Shown piece by piece: positions 42,167-51,530 of a DNA stretch of 64,000 bases. This stretch comes from Pleodorina starrii (lineage: Eukaryota > Chlorophyta > Chlorophyceae > Chlamydomonadales > Volvocaceae), in contig BRXU01000065.1 of assembly GCA_030267565.1 (NCBI GenBank), positions 124,001 to 188,000 on the forward strand, given 5' to 3'. Within the stretch, counting starts at the first letter, position 1, and each line of letters begins with the position of its first letter. The notes under the pieces are model-generated. The model had not been told where the DNA came from. It ran no database searches and was given only the letters and a program-made list of their open reading frames with translations. Both the position numbers and the translations under genes were made by a program.

Positions 42167-43093
42167 TCAAAGCTGACGGCGATGCGCGGTCACGACCGGC
42201 TCGACGACACCCATTTGACCACCGAACCAGCCGGCAAGCGCACCGAGGATCAGGACCACAGCGGCAAGAAGTGCGCCGCGCGACGCGGCCTTGGCGGCCG
42301 TATCTGCAGCCTCCGTGGCAGCAGCCTGGGCCGTGTCCACCGCTTCGGTAAACTGTGCCTGGTATTCCTCGATCTGCTGCTGTGCTTCAGGAACCGGAAT
42401 GCCTTGAGCCTGCGACAGCGCTTGGGCTGCCTGGCGGCTTGCCTGTTCCGCTTCCGCCTCTGTACCGGTCAAAGCCGTGCGCACCGCGGCGATTGCCGCG
42501 TCGCGGGCCGCTTCCGGATCTGCATCGGCGGGCACCGAACCGCGGATCCGCTCTTCGATCGCCGTAAAGGGATCGTTGGGAATGGCCGAGCCAACCATCG
42601 AACCTGCCGTGCTGGCAGCCCCGCCCACGACGTTACCGACCGTGCTTACCGCACCGCCGACAAGGCTCGTGACGCTCGAGCCGATCAAATAGATCACGAA
42701 GATCGTGGAAACGGCCCAAGCAGTCAGGCCATGCCAACCGGCTGTGGACGGCTTCGGTTTTCCCGACAGACGGCCGGCAGCAACACCACCAATGAGCGCG
42801 GCTAAAATGGTGGAGATGGCAAACCAGATACCGGCCCCGATCCCGAACGCCCCGGCGGTCGGGTTGTCACCGGTTCCAGGATTGAGCGTGGCGGCGCCCA
42901 CACCGACACCGGCCATGTTCAACACGACCTGAGCGCTGACCGCGATGACCGCACCGGCAAAGATTGCGCCCCAGGACACCTGGTTGATCATGACCGACCG
43001 GGCGTCCTCTGCGGGCGTTACGGCGCTGACGGAGATGTCGGACGTATCGCGGTTTGTCGAATAGCCAGTCCCCGATTTAGGAATTTGGGCCAT
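42167..43093 (-). CDS. multi-pass membrane protein (PhnA-like annotation family)
   Basis: 308 aa from ATG 43093. At least four hydrophobic helices: WGAIFAGAVIAVSAQVVLNM, FAISTILAALIGGVAAG, AWAVSTIFVIYLIGSS, and LLAAVVLILGALAGWFGGQM, with an Ala/Gln-rich cytoplasmic or periplasmic helix region (ADADPEAARDAAIAAV...). Databases often call such proteins PhnA-like without functional basis. It lies next to the DUF2382 gene, same strand, 35 bp upstream, so the two are probably co-transcribed. Confidence 0.7.
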   Translation of the reverse strand: MAQIPKSGTGYSTNRDTSDISVSAVTPAEDARSVMINQVSWGAIFAGAVIAVSAQVVLNMAGVGVGAATLNPGTGDNPTAGAFGIGAGIWFAISTILAALIGGVAAGRLSGKPKPSTAGWHGLTAWAVSTIFVIYLIGSSVTSLVGGAVSTVGNVVGGAASTAGSMVGSAIPNDPFTAIEERIRGSVPADADPEAARDAAIAAVRTALTGTEAEAEQASRQAAQALSQAQGIPVPEAQQQIEEYQAQFTEAVDTAQAAATEAADTAAKAASRGALLAAVVLILGALAGWFGGQMGVVEPVVTAHRRQL

Positions 43094-43380
43094 GTCTTTG
43101 TCTTTCTTTAAAGCCATTACCAATGCTGAGTGAACAGCGTCATGAACTGCGAATTGGCACTGTAAAGTAAAAACTATTTACATTGAAAAAACGAAAATTG
43201 ACGCCGCTATCAGATGCGGATGGGCATTACGATGTTCAGTGTCGCGTTAACCAATCCGTGAACGGAATGTTCCTATAACAAAAAGCATCAAAGGATTTTC
43301 TTCCTTTGGTCAGTCGAATGGTGGATCTGGTCAGTCTTGGATATGGGGAGAATCCCCGATGAACGCACGAGACCGAACCG

Positions 43381-44691
43381 ATGCTTGAAAAACTGTCTGA
43401 GCCGCCCGATCCCTATATCCTGGTCCTGATGGGGTCTGGTGTTCTCATCGCGCTCGTGGCGTGGTTGCCGCTTGTCCTTCGCCGCCTGCCGCTGTCGCTG
43501 CCGATCGTTTGCATTCTGATCGGGGTGGGACTGGGGTTGGTCCCGGGGCTGCGGTTCGACCCGTCGCCGCTCGAGTATCCCGAGATTGCCGAACGGTTTT
43601 CCGAGTTCGTGGTGATCATCGCCCTGATGGGTGCAGGCCTCAAGATCGATCGGGTCCTGGGACTGCGGTCCTGGATGATCACCTGGCGGCTGATCTTCCT
43701 GACCCTGCCATTGGGCATCGCGCTGATTGCACTCCTGGCCGGGACATGGCTTGCCCTGCCTTGGACGATGGCTCTTCTGCTGGGTGCTGTCCTGGCGCCA
43801 ACGGACCCTGTGCTGGCCTCGGACGTACAGGTCGGTCCGCCAAAGTCGGGTGAGGAGGACGAGGTCCGGTTCGCGCTGACGTCGGAGGCCGGTGTCAACG
43901 ATGGTGCGGCCTTCCCCTTCGTCCACCTGGCAATCGTCCTGTCAGCCGCAGCCGTGACACAGGAGCCCTGGTTCTGGGACTGGCTCAGCTACAATGTTTT
44001 CTGGGAGATCGGTGTCGGCGTTCTGGGCGGCTACCTGATCGGCAAACTCTTCGGGTGGATCACGTTCCATATTCCCGCCGAGAGCAAGCTGGCGCAGACC
44101 GGAGACGGGCTGATCGCCCTTGCCGCGACATTCATCTCCTACGGATTTACCGAGACCGTCCACTCTTACGGGTTTCTGTCCGTGTTCGTAACCGCGCTGA
44201 CATTTCGTCAAGCCCATCGAAGCCATGATTTCCATATGGAGATGCATGATCTGACGGAGCAGGTCGAGCGGATCGCGATGATGATCCTGCTCCTCTTCTT
44301 CGGCGGTGCATTGGCGAACGGACTGCTCGGCGCCCTGCGCCCGATCGATGTCGCAGGCGCGCTGCTCATTCTCCTGATCATCCGCCCCGTGACCGGAATG
44401 ATCGGCTTGGGCGGCATGAAAGCCACGCTCAGCGAGCGCCTCACCATCTCATTCTTCGGAATAAGAGGGATCGGCTCGTTCTACTACCTGGCTTACGGGC
44501 TGAACCACATTGACGATCTTACTCACGCTGCACGTCTTTGGGCGATCGTCGGGCTCGTCGTGCTGCTGTCCATTGTCATGCACGGCCTCACAGTGACCCC
44601 CATCATGAGGAAGCTGGACCTTACCCATGGGCGCGACCCTGACGCGGACGATGCCGTGCCGCCGCCGGGCTTCCAGGGTCCTGCCACCTGA
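43381..44691 (+). CDS. cation:proton antiporter (CPA1/NhaP type)
   Basis: 436 aa with about 12 membrane helices. The conserved ion-binding region LGAVLAPTDPVLASDVQVG and the following EAGVNDGAAFPFVHLAI (N-D pair of the CPA family) are clear, as is FFGIRGIGSFYYLAYGL near the end. Exchanges Na+ (or K+) for H+ across the inner membrane, supporting salt and alkali tolerance. Divergent from the membrane-protein gene on the left, with a 287-bp AT-rich promoter region between. Confidence 0.9.
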   Translation: MLEKLSEPPDPYILVLMGSGVLIALVAWLPLVLRRLPLSLPIVCILIGVGLGLVPGLRFDPSPLEYPEIAERFSEFVVIIALMGAGLKIDRVLGLRSWMITWRLIFLTLPLGIALIALLAGTWLALPWTMALLLGAVLAPTDPVLASDVQVGPPKSGEEDEVRFALTSEAGVNDGAAFPFVHLAIVLSAAAVTQEPWFWDWLSYNVFWEIGVGVLGGYLIGKLFGWITFHIPAESKLAQTGDGLIALAATFISYGFTETVHSYGFLSVFVTALTFRQAHRSHDFHMEMHDLTEQVERIAMMILLLFFGGALANGLLGALRPIDVAGALLILLIIRPVTGMIGLGGMKATLSERLTISFFGIRGIGSFYYLAYGLNHIDDLTHAARLWAIVGLVVLLSIVMHGLTVTPIMRKLDLTHGRDPDADDAVPPPGFQGPAT

Positions 44692-44710
44692 CACATTCGG
44701 GCACAGACGT

Positions 44711-44738
44711 AAAAAGGGCCCCTCGAGGGGCCCTTTTT
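44711..44738. terminator. bidirectional terminator between convergent genes
   Basis: A 28-bp perfect palindrome: AAAAAGGGCCCC, TCGA, GGGGCCCTTTTT. It carries an A-run before and T-run after the stem, so it ends both the antiporter transcript and the DUF892 transcript. Confidence 0.9.
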
Positions 44739-44759
44739 AATCGTTACGATGGAAGAGCC

Positions 44760-45452
44760 TTATGCGTCTTCAGGCTGGTCTTCGTCATAGTCTGCCGCAG
44801 CCTCGTTGATCGAACCTTCGGCGATTTCCGTCAGCTTGCTGTCCGCTGCGCTCTCCTGGGCCAGGATGGTCTCGAGATGGGCCTTCGCCTCATCCATGCC
44901 GAGAGCTTCCGCAAAAGCGCTCATCGAGCCGTAGCGGGTGATCTCGTAATGCTCGACGGCCTGACAGCTGAAGATGATGGCAGCATCGCCCGCAGCAGTC
45001 CCTCCGAAGTCCTCAAGCAGGCTCTCACTCTCTTCCAGGATGCCATCGATGGCGTCACATTTCTCGGCCTTGGCCCGCTTGCCCAAGAGCGTGAAGATCG
45101 CCTCAAGGCCTTCGATCTGGGCGGCGGTCTCCTCACGATGCTGCGTCAGCGCCTCGACCAGCTCCGGGTGGTTGGCCGCCTTGATCATCTTGGGCAGAGA
45201 TTTGTAGATCTTTTTCTCGGCGTAATACATATCCGCCAGAGCATGTTCGAACAGATCGGCCAAGCCCTTCGTCTCGCTGGCCTGCTTGGACGCTTTGGCG
45301 GAGGCCGCTTTGGCAGCAATGGTCTTGGAGCGCTTCGCACGTGTTTCAGCGCTGGCTTTCTCAGTTTTCCCACCTGCACGTTCACTCGACTTTGACACCT
45401 TTTCTTTTGCCCTGGTCGACGTCTCGTCAGCAGCTTTTTTCGCTTTTGCCAT
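44760..45452 (-). CDS. DUF892/YciE-type ferritin-like protein with basic tail
   Basis: 230 aa. Residues 1-60 are a Lys/Ala-rich, histone-tail-like extension (KAKKAADETSTRAKEKV...). From KGLADLFEHALADMYYAEKKI onward it is a four-helix ferritin-like DUF892 domain with the expected Glu/His positions (QHREETAAQIEGLEAIF; CQAVEHYEITRYGS). Members are stress-induced; the basic tail suggests binding to DNA, much as in Dps proteins (inference). Confidence 0.85.
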   Translation of the reverse strand: MAKAKKAADETSTRAKEKVSKSSERAGGKTEKASAETRAKRSKTIAAKAASAKASKQASETKGLADLFEHALADMYYAEKKIYKSLPKMIKAANHPELVEALTQHREETAAQIEGLEAIFTLLGKRAKAEKCDAIDGILEESESLLEDFGGTAAGDAAIIFSCQAVEHYEITRYGSMSAFAEALGMDEAKAHLETILAQESAADSKLTEIAEGSINEAAADYDEDQPEDA

Positions 45453-45585
45453 GATTAGGATCTTTCTCGCATCTTGGTTGAAGACTTCCGGAATTGCCTG
45501 CGAGAACGCCGGTGTTCAGGCGGCTGTTCCCACGGCAGGGCGGCATTTGTTATCGGGCAGCCAATCGCGAATGGTCAGCTGCTGG

Positions 45586-46185
45586 TTATCGGCTTTCCTG
45601 GCTCTGAGGCCAAAAGGCATGGACAACATATGCCGCCGCAAAACCGAGGACTGCGCCGGCCGCAACATCGATGGGATAGTGCTTGCCGCGAGGTACTTGA
45701 ATGCCCGCAATCATTGCAGCGATTGCCAGGGCCGGCACAGCCGTTTGCGGCAGATCCCTCGCCATGACGGTGGCGACGGCCACAGCCCCTGCGGTATGGC
45801 CGGAGGGGAAAGAGGTATCGTGTCCGCCTTCGCTCTCCCCTGCCTCGCATTCATAGGTCTGCTCTTCGATCATGACCTTCGGGCGTGTCCGCTTGAAGTT
45901 GTTTTTGATGATCCGCTTGACGGAGTTTGCAAGAACATGCGCGGTCATCATCTTCAACCCTGCCTGCGTGATCTGCGGGCGCCCGGCAATCGCGCCTCCC
46001 CCGATCATTGCGGCACACACGATCGACAGGGGGATCTGATCGGCGATCTCACTAGCCGCGCCGAGCGTCTTAACCACAGGGTGGTGACGATGACGCGCAG
46101 CGGACCGTGCGGCCTCCTTGTCCGCCTGCTCGACGGCCATCACGACATCGGAAGAGGCCTCATTTTTTTGGCTGTTCGTGCCCAT
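45586..46185 (-). CDS. PAP2-family phosphatase
   Basis: 199 aa from ATG 46185. The three phosphatase motifs are complete: KNNFKRTRPKV (KX6RP), FPSGHTAGA (PSGH) and VPRGKHYPIDVAAG (RX5HX3D pattern). Several membrane helices follow and surround them. Probably dephosphorylates a lipid phosphate or undecaprenyl-type substrate. The ribosome site is weak. It closes the stress block. Confidence 0.8.
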   Translation of the reverse strand: MGTNSQKNEASSDVVMAVEQADKEAARSAARHRHHPVVKTLGAASEIADQIPLSIVCAAMIGGGAIAGRPQITQAGLKMMTAHVLANSVKRIIKNNFKRTRPKVMIEEQTYECEAGESEGGHDTSFPSGHTAGAVAVATVMARDLPQTAVPALAIAAMIAGIQVPRGKHYPIDVAAGAVLGFAAAYVVHAFWPQSQESR

Positions 46186-46423
46186 TTGGATCGCTTTCTT
46201 GCTGATCTTGTGCTGCCCATGCGGCAGGCACTGAAGCAAGCAAAGGCCTTCCTGGTTCCTGCAATAAAAGATGTGGCGCCTTAAAACAGAGCTTACAGGC
46301 CTTGGCAGGTTCCCGCGTGATGAACGTTCATCAGCGGCCATTCTAACGCATGATCCAGGCGGGCTGCGGTGACGGAAGTCGCCGCCCGACCGGATCATGC
46401 TTTTTGACCGCGAGGCGTTTGTC

Positions 46424-46555
46424 TCAAGTCAGAACTCTCACTTCCAATTCCACATAATCATCGCTGCGCCGCAACGACATATCAAACACGCGTTCGCAGC
46501 TGACGTAGAAGTTGTTGCAGTCGATCAGCGCAATGGGGCGGTCGGATTGCTCCAC
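46424..46555 (-). pseudogene. UmuC-like N-terminal fragment
   Basis: From GTG 46555: VEQSDRPIALIDCNNFYVSC and then ERVFD, the unmistakable start of a Y-family polymerase (UmuC), including the first metal-binding Asp. After D the sequence leaves the family (MSLRRSDDYVELEVRVLT) and stops. A 43-codon relic. Confidence 0.6.
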
Positions 46556-46571
46556 CAGAACCGCCCCTATT

Positions 46572-46838
46572 CTATGGGCAGGCGGCGCACGACGCCGGCG
46601 ACACCCCTATATCTCGGGCGTCTCTGTGACCGAGATTGTAGCATAGCCAAGCTCGGCTTTGGTGGTCAAAACAGGGTTGCCGGGATTCAGGGGCGTCGAT
46701 GGATACCAGCCTGATCCGCTCGCCATGGATTTCGATGGTATCTCCGTCGATCACACTAGCCTGCCCTGCAATACTGTTGGCTAAGCCTGGTCCTGCGATA
46801 GTGCAGCACAGTGCGGCGACTGCAAAAAACCTGTTCAT
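46572..46838 (-). pseudogene. secreted thermonuclease-like protein, truncated
   Basis: Signal peptide MNRFFAVAALCCTIAGPGLA, then the SNase start ASVIDGDTIEIHGERIRLVS and IDAPESRQPCFDHQSRAWLC. At that point the family similarity ends and 20 unrelated residues follow (NLGHRDARDIGVSPASC...). The catalytic Arg/Glu part of staphylococcal-nuclease-like domains is missing. It lies directly upstream of the umuC relic, so this is a junction of gene fragments. Confidence 0.65.
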
Positions 46839-47030
46839 CCTGGGCTTCCTTCCTCGAAACGGTTCTGTATCGCTCTAGGGCCGCAACAGGCTGTTATTCA
46901 CAGCCATGCGACAGTGCCCCCAGTGCTGAAGGTTGATTTTGATGTGCATTGGGTATCGTTAAGTGGCCTATCCCTCATGGATTTGAACCGCCGTAGGGAC
47001 GCGATAACGGCCCGCTATGTGCTGTCAGCA
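46839..47030. other. short intergenic region
   Basis: No gene seen; it separates the decayed cargo end from the replication-type gene. Confidence 0.3.
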
Positions 47031-47783
47031 TCATGATCCTGAATAAGAATAAGAGGTAGATTGGTATTCAGTCCGCTTGGCAGACTCGCGCAAACCGATA
47101 GCTTTACCCAACCGGGCCAGCTCCTTTCCAAGCGTCGAATCTTCGATCACGAACTCCGCAAAACTCCCAAGATCGAGCGTAGCGATATGCGCCGCTTCGA
47201 TAGCGGCGCGATCTGCTCGGGCAGCTTGGTCATCATCTGGCGCTGCTGGTTTTCCAGCCCATCGCCCAAGAAGCGCAAGGGCGCGCTTTGGTGCGGACAG
47301 GCGATAGGCATTACTGACTTGCCGGACCTGCGGCCCCCGGCCCTCGTTCGGGGCAGGCTCAAAGCGGCGCAGCCAGTCCAGAAAACCGTGATCGCGCAGC
47401 GCCTTCAGCGCCCGCACAACTGCGTCACGCGACCGGCACAGCTTGTCAGTGATGTAATCAAGGGACGGGTCTAGTCGGCCCGACTTGAAGTTCACCAGAT
47501 TAGCGAACAGCGCCAAGACCTCCAAAGCGATGCCCCCGAGGGGGCCGTTTCGCTTGCCGGGTTCCTTCCTTGCCCGGTCATACTGTCGGGCGGCCATTAG
47601 CGTCTTCTGCACGTCCTGGCGCGACGTCCCACGCCAAAATGATCCTTCGCATGATCCGGCACGGAGTGAATTGCGACGGACGGGTTTGCAGTCGATTTCA
47701 CTGCTATCGCTGCGCGCGCCATTAATAACGCCGTCTATGCGTTTGAAAAAATTGCCGCGTTCTGCGGCCTCTCCGGTATTCAT
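47031..47783 (-). CDS. winged-helix plasmid replication-type protein
   Basis: 250 aa from ATG 47783 with a strong GAGGAG ribosome site. The middle has a winged-helix pattern: GGIALEVLALFANLVNFKSG, LDYITDKLCRSRDAVVRALKAL and DHGFLDWLRRFEP. This arrangement occurs in small alphaproteobacterial plasmid replication or helix-turn-helix proteins. The GTG/ATG further upstream (47840) lacks a better ribosome site. It could equally be a regulator; no origin repeats are proven. Confidence 0.55.
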   Translation of the reverse strand: MNTGEAAERGNFFKRIDGVINGARSDSSEIDCKPVRRNSLRAGSCEGSFWRGTSRQDVQKTLMAARQYDRARKEPGKRNGPLGGIALEVLALFANLVNFKSGRLDPSLDYITDKLCRSRDAVVRALKALRDHGFLDWLRRFEPAPNEGRGPQVRQVSNAYRLSAPKRALALLGRWAGKPAAPDDDQAARADRAAIEAAHIATLDLGSFAEFVIEDSTLGKELARLGKAIGLRESAKRTEYQSTSYSYSGS

Positions 47784-48102
47784 CTGCTGCTCCTCGATCA
47801 AGAAGCGCGGTGTCCGCAGGCAAGCCGTATCCGTTCGCACAGATGCGCTTTTTGCTCTTGATTTTCGGGAGTAGGAAGGTAACTATAGCAGTCGAACATC
47901 TTGCTAATTCAGGTCGCCAAACCTGTGTTACCAAACCCAAGCCCCCTCGTGCGGACCCCCGCGCGGGGGGGTTTCCTGTTGGGTGGGTGGTTTTATCTGA
48001 TTCTGCTCGTCCCTCCCTTTGCGGGCATTTTGCCGCACAGCCTACGCCAAAGGCGCCGAAGTGGCTGATCAATAAATGACTGCCGGCGCCGAATGACCCG
48101 CG
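47784..48102. other. intergenic region, candidate control/origin region
   Basis: About 320 bp with CAGGT-N6-ACCTG (about 47910-47926), two nearby CCAAACC copies and a GC hairpin ACCCCCGCGCGGGGG (about 47957-47972) followed by GGTTT. These could be binding sites for the adjacent replication-type protein or a terminator. No clear iteron array. Confidence 0.3.
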
Positions 48103-48669
48103 TCAGTAAGTCTCCCAAATGATTTCGGAAATCTGACCGCTGTAATCCATGGTCCTTATCGCAATGCCGCGCCTCGTTCCGGCCTGTTCTCCACCGTTAT
48201 ACCCAACCCGGTCACGAACCCACAAAGGCGCGTCCTCCAGGCGGATACTGATCCAACGAAACTCGCCGGCCTCGTCGTAGAAGCCCCGCTGCGTCGAATC
48301 TGATATCTCGATGCCCTCACTGTTCCGCTGACCACGATAGTTGACGTGGTAAACCTCGATGCCGTCACGATAGCCCCTTAAATCGTCTGTCAGACCATCG
48401 CTGCCCATGTTGGGCAGCGGCGGGAGACCGCTGGCACGCAGCGGGCAGTTCCAGAGCTGCAAGGGCGGCTCAACGGGCCACGGCGTAACGCGACGGATCA
48501 TTTCGATCTTGGCTGCTGTGCATTCCGCTGATGCAGGGAAGCCGCCAGCCATACAGAGAAGAATTGCGCAATCGATCGGGTAGGATTGCGCAGCGACACG
48601 CATCGGTGTCACAACGCCCGCCGACACGGCGATCATCACTCCCAACGTGACTTGGCCTAGACGACGCAT
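48103..48669 (-). CDS. exported hypothetical protein of conjugative plasmids
   Basis: 188 aa from ATG 48669 (GAGGAAG upstream). Signal peptide LGVMIAVSAGVVTPMRVAAQ, then YPIDCAILLCMAGGFPASAE, CTAAKIEMIRRVTPWPVEPP and LQLWNCPL, with four Cys that could form periplasmic disulfides. I have seen this pattern beside type IV secretion genes in alphaproteobacteria; function not known. Confidence 0.7.
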   Translation of the reverse strand: MRRLGQVTLGVMIAVSAGVVTPMRVAAQSYPIDCAILLCMAGGFPASAECTAAKIEMIRRVTPWPVEPPLQLWNCPLRASGLPPLPNMGSDGLTDDLRGYRDGIEVYHVNYRGQRNSEGIEISDSTQRGFYDEAGEFRWISIRLEDAPLWVRDRVGYNGGEQAGTRRGIAIRTMDYSGQISEIIWETY

Positions 48670-48769
48670 AACCACTTCCTCAAAGCAACGATCCTATACG
48701 ATGTATGTCATCAGTATAAGATCATATAGAGCCTTTGAGAACGCTTTGGCAACGCCTAGAGGTCATTCT

Positions 48770-49774
48770 TCACCCTGTCAGAAACCGGATCGTGCGAAGA
48801 CCTGCCGGTAGGATGTAAGGTGGCAGCGAAAACGAATAGTGCCCGCAGTTCAGCTGTAGGGTGTCCACCCTCGCCCCGGCCTGGTTCAACTTGGTGATCA
48901 AAGGTTCTGCCAGATGGGGCAGCACTACAGTGTCTCTGGTCGCAACGACAATCAGAAGCTCCAGACCGGGCCGTGCCAACTGCTCTGTATAGTTTTCGAG
49001 ATTCAGCGGACTCCACACTCTGTTGAGTTGCGTGGTGTCGATCTGGCCCTCCAGGCTGGCGCGAACGTGCTTCGTAGCATCTCCAGTCCAAACCATATCG
49101 GCCAGACTACCTGCGGTCAGAAAAAGCCCTGCCTTCCTAACAGCTCTGTCCGTAGCGGCAACAAGGCCAGCGATCCAAGACCCAAGGCTTATGCCCAAGA
49201 CCGAAATATGCTCATAGCCCTCACGTTCCAGGATGCGTATCAGCTTCCGCCCATCCGATACGGCTTGTTGAACCGACTGTAGTGTCCGGCCCAAATTAGA
49301 GCTGATCATATAATCCGCATATGACGATTCCGACCGGGACCGTTCAAAGTGATACGGCATAGCAATCTGGACTACCGTAATTCCCCGCCTCGATAGGAAT
49401 GCAGCGATCTGCTTATATCTCGATCTCGCATTCCAATGATGAAAAACAATAAGGGCGCGTTTTTTGGTAATGCTGTCAGTTACTTTGGCTTGAATACGGT
49501 CGTTCTCCGCAATGCCCGTTTTAATATCAGACTGATACTCGATCCAGCCATCTTTCCATGTATAGTTGAAATTAGACTTCGCGGGTTCTTCAAAAAATGA
49601 ATCATCAGCGACAGCTCGCTCAACCAAACGTATGAAATCAGCAATGCCAATATTTTCACTTTCCGGTATAGGAAACGCAAGATGCGCGTCCAGACTGAAC
49701 ACAGTTTGGCACTTTAAGGCGTTTCCACGCTGCGCCCGTTTATCATCCCAACGATCCAGCCAGCTATGATACAT
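48770..49774 (-). CDS. rcgR: RcgR-like alpha/beta hydrolase
   Basis: 334 aa from ATG 49774 (AAAGG upstream). Alpha/beta-hydrolase fold with RALIVFHHWNARSRYKQIAA, the nucleophile elbow VLGISLGSWIAGL, and the C-terminal LIVVATRDTVVLPHLAEPL (acid) and LNCGHYSFSLPPY (His). The pairing with the RcgA-like gene just upstream matches the RcgA/RcgR pair reported as conjugation regulators on Rhizobium leguminosarum plasmid pRleVF39b; RcgR is annotated as a putative quorum-lactone hydrolase. Substrate here unproven. Confidence 0.7.
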   Translation of the reverse strand: MYHSWLDRWDDKRAQRGNALKCQTVFSLDAHLAFPIPESENIGIADFIRLVERAVADDSFFEEPAKSNFNYTWKDGWIEYQSDIKTGIAENDRIQAKVTDSITKKRALIVFHHWNARSRYKQIAAFLSRRGITVVQIAMPYHFERSRSESSYADYMISSNLGRTLQSVQQAVSDGRKLIRILEREGYEHISVLGISLGSWIAGLVAATDRAVRKAGLFLTAGSLADMVWTGDATKHVRASLEGQIDTTQLNRVWSPLNLENYTEQLARPGLELLIVVATRDTVVLPHLAEPLITKLNQAGARVDTLQLNCGHYSFSLPPYILPAGLRTIRFLTG

Positions 49775-51392
49775 CAACGCGCCTTTCCACATTGCCATAC
49801 CGGGATCCAAACCATGGATCAAAGAGGCCATAGGCCGCGAGAAGTATGGAAAGACCTAGAATGATTGAAAAGCCATTGACCATCCCGATAGCCGTATAGG
49901 CTATGACCAAAGACAGGACACAACCTGCCATTTTTACACGGGCATTTCCAGACTGCCGGACAAGCCCCACTTGGGAAAGTGCATAAGCGAACGTAAATAC
50001 TGTTATTATGACAATAAGCAAACTTGTATATTGGTTAGGAGTGCTGAATTCTTTGTGGCTACGAATAGTGTCGCTCCCAACCGTTACAGCGTAAAAGTCA
50101 TTCACGAGCCAGCTTATGAGATTACTACTGTCCGTAACCAAGTAAACAGACTGGAGCTTCATGCAGATTGCAATTAAGATGCCTAATATAGCACACCTGA
50201 AAACACCTTTGGAAAGTTTTTCGCTGACCTTCAAGATAGCATCTGACGGGTTGTCATCGACAATCCTCTCTGACTTACGTTTAATGTCCCTATAGTCATA
50301 TGCCAATGTGTAAAGTAAAATAAGCCCCACTAAGAAAAGATAGAAGCAGAGACACATATACAGGTAAGCAATTCCGGTAAAGAATGCCTGGGCCATTACG
50401 GACGTCAGCTCAGGGCGTATGATGCCAATTGACCCCCAATCAATCGCATAATCGCGACTACCATCAATAAGGGGCAATAAGCGAACACTGACCCACTGGA
50501 AAATACCCGCAAATCCTATGCAGACGAGAAACACTGACCAGTAGGTAAGCTGCGAAGCCTCAACCTTTTTCAACCATCCATTATTACCCTCTGAACTACC
50601 GCTTGCTGCAACAAGCAGGGCTCGCCCCTCATTTTTCCAGAAGGCTATTACCTCATGGCAAAAGCCGAGAAAGAGAGGCAAGAACACCATGAAAAGAAGA
50701 GTCCAGTTTGGAGCCCAAAAAAAGCCTACTTGCTTCAATGGTCCATTGTTTTCCGCGTAGGTGATACTATGGACACCCAGAAAGACAGACATAAACCCTA
50801 GCACCGCCGCGCCGGCAAAGACTGATACCGGCAGGTCTAGGAACGATCCCCCACCAAAGATAGCCTCGGATGTTAGGGCCAGACTAAAGCGTCTTTTTGG
50901 CTGAGTATAATCATGAAGATCGTCGTCGGCATCAATCACGATCCCGTCGCCAACTTCGACTGCTATTTCTTCTAGGTTGCTTGCCTCAGAGGCGCTGCTG
51001 ACCAAAGACTTCTGCCGCTCACGTCTCCGGGCAACCAGCTGCCTTTGCGATGCACTCAATTCAGCTTGCCAGGCGCTTGTCGCCTTGGGGTCGTCGCAGC
51101 CAAAGATCCGCGCAAGCCATCGAATGTTCTCTGGACTGATGCCTTTGTCGTTGTCTTGGAACCAGAGCTGGACAGTGCGTAGCTCTATCCCAGCCCGGTT
51201 TGCGTCTATCAATGAGATCGCATCCGCGAGAAGGTCTGCCGTCCAAGGGCCTTTTGGAAATCCGTTTTCGTCAACCGGTCGCCCGGCTCCTGCCGCCGCG
51301 AGGTTCTTGAAAAGCACCTTGAAATCTCTGCCACCAGCATCAGGCTGAACGAAAAACTTTCCATTTTTTATCAGCACGTTGAAGGGTTTCAT
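49764..51392 (-). CDS. rcgA: RcgA-like membrane protein with N-terminal DNA-binding-like domain
   Basis: 542 aa. Residues 45-115 look like an HTH/XRE-type module (LLADAISLIDANRAGIELRT, VQLWFQDNDKGISPENIRWL, ARIFGCDDP). From about 190 on there are 7-8 membrane helices (for example FAGAAVLGFMSVFLGV, LLFMVFLPLFLGFCHEV, YLYMCLCFYLFLVGLILLY). The end overlaps rcgR by 11 bp, so they are co-translated. DNA is clearly AT-richer than the VirB genes. By analogy with pRleVF39b the pair may switch conjugation on; name from memory of that family. Confidence 0.65.
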   Translation of the reverse strand: MKPFNVLIKNGKFFVQPDAGGRDFKVLFKNLAAAGAGRPVDENGFPKGPWTADLLADAISLIDANRAGIELRTVQLWFQDNDKGISPENIRWLARIFGCDDPKATSAWQAELSASQRQLVARRRERQKSLVSSASEASNLEEIAVEVGDGIVIDADDDLHDYTQPKRRFSLALTSEAIFGGGSFLDLPVSVFAGAAVLGFMSVFLGVHSITYAENNGPLKQVGFFWAPNWTLLFMVFLPLFLGFCHEVIAFWKNEGRALLVAASGSSEGNNGWLKKVEASQLTYWSVFLVCIGFAGIFQWVSVRLLPLIDGSRDYAIDWGSIGIIRPELTSVMAQAFFTGIAYLYMCLCFYLFLVGLILLYTLAYDYRDIKRKSERIVDDNPSDAILKVSEKLSKGVFRCAILGILIAICMKLQSVYLVTDSSNLISWLVNDFYAVTVGSDTIRSHKEFSTPNQYTSLLIVIITVFTFAYALSQVGLVRQSGNARVKMAGCVLSLVIAYTAIGMVNGFSIILGLSILLAAYGLFDPWFGSRYGNVERRVDVS

Positions 51393-51530
51393 TTCGTTCT
51401 GTTTCGCTCAATTTCGTATCGTGCCGTGATCAGGCCGGGGACCATAGTTCATTAACCAGAAATGAACAAATCGCCGGTGGATGGAACGCGCTGCGTTGCC
51501 GCACACCGCGCCGCCCCTGGGAGTAGTGAT

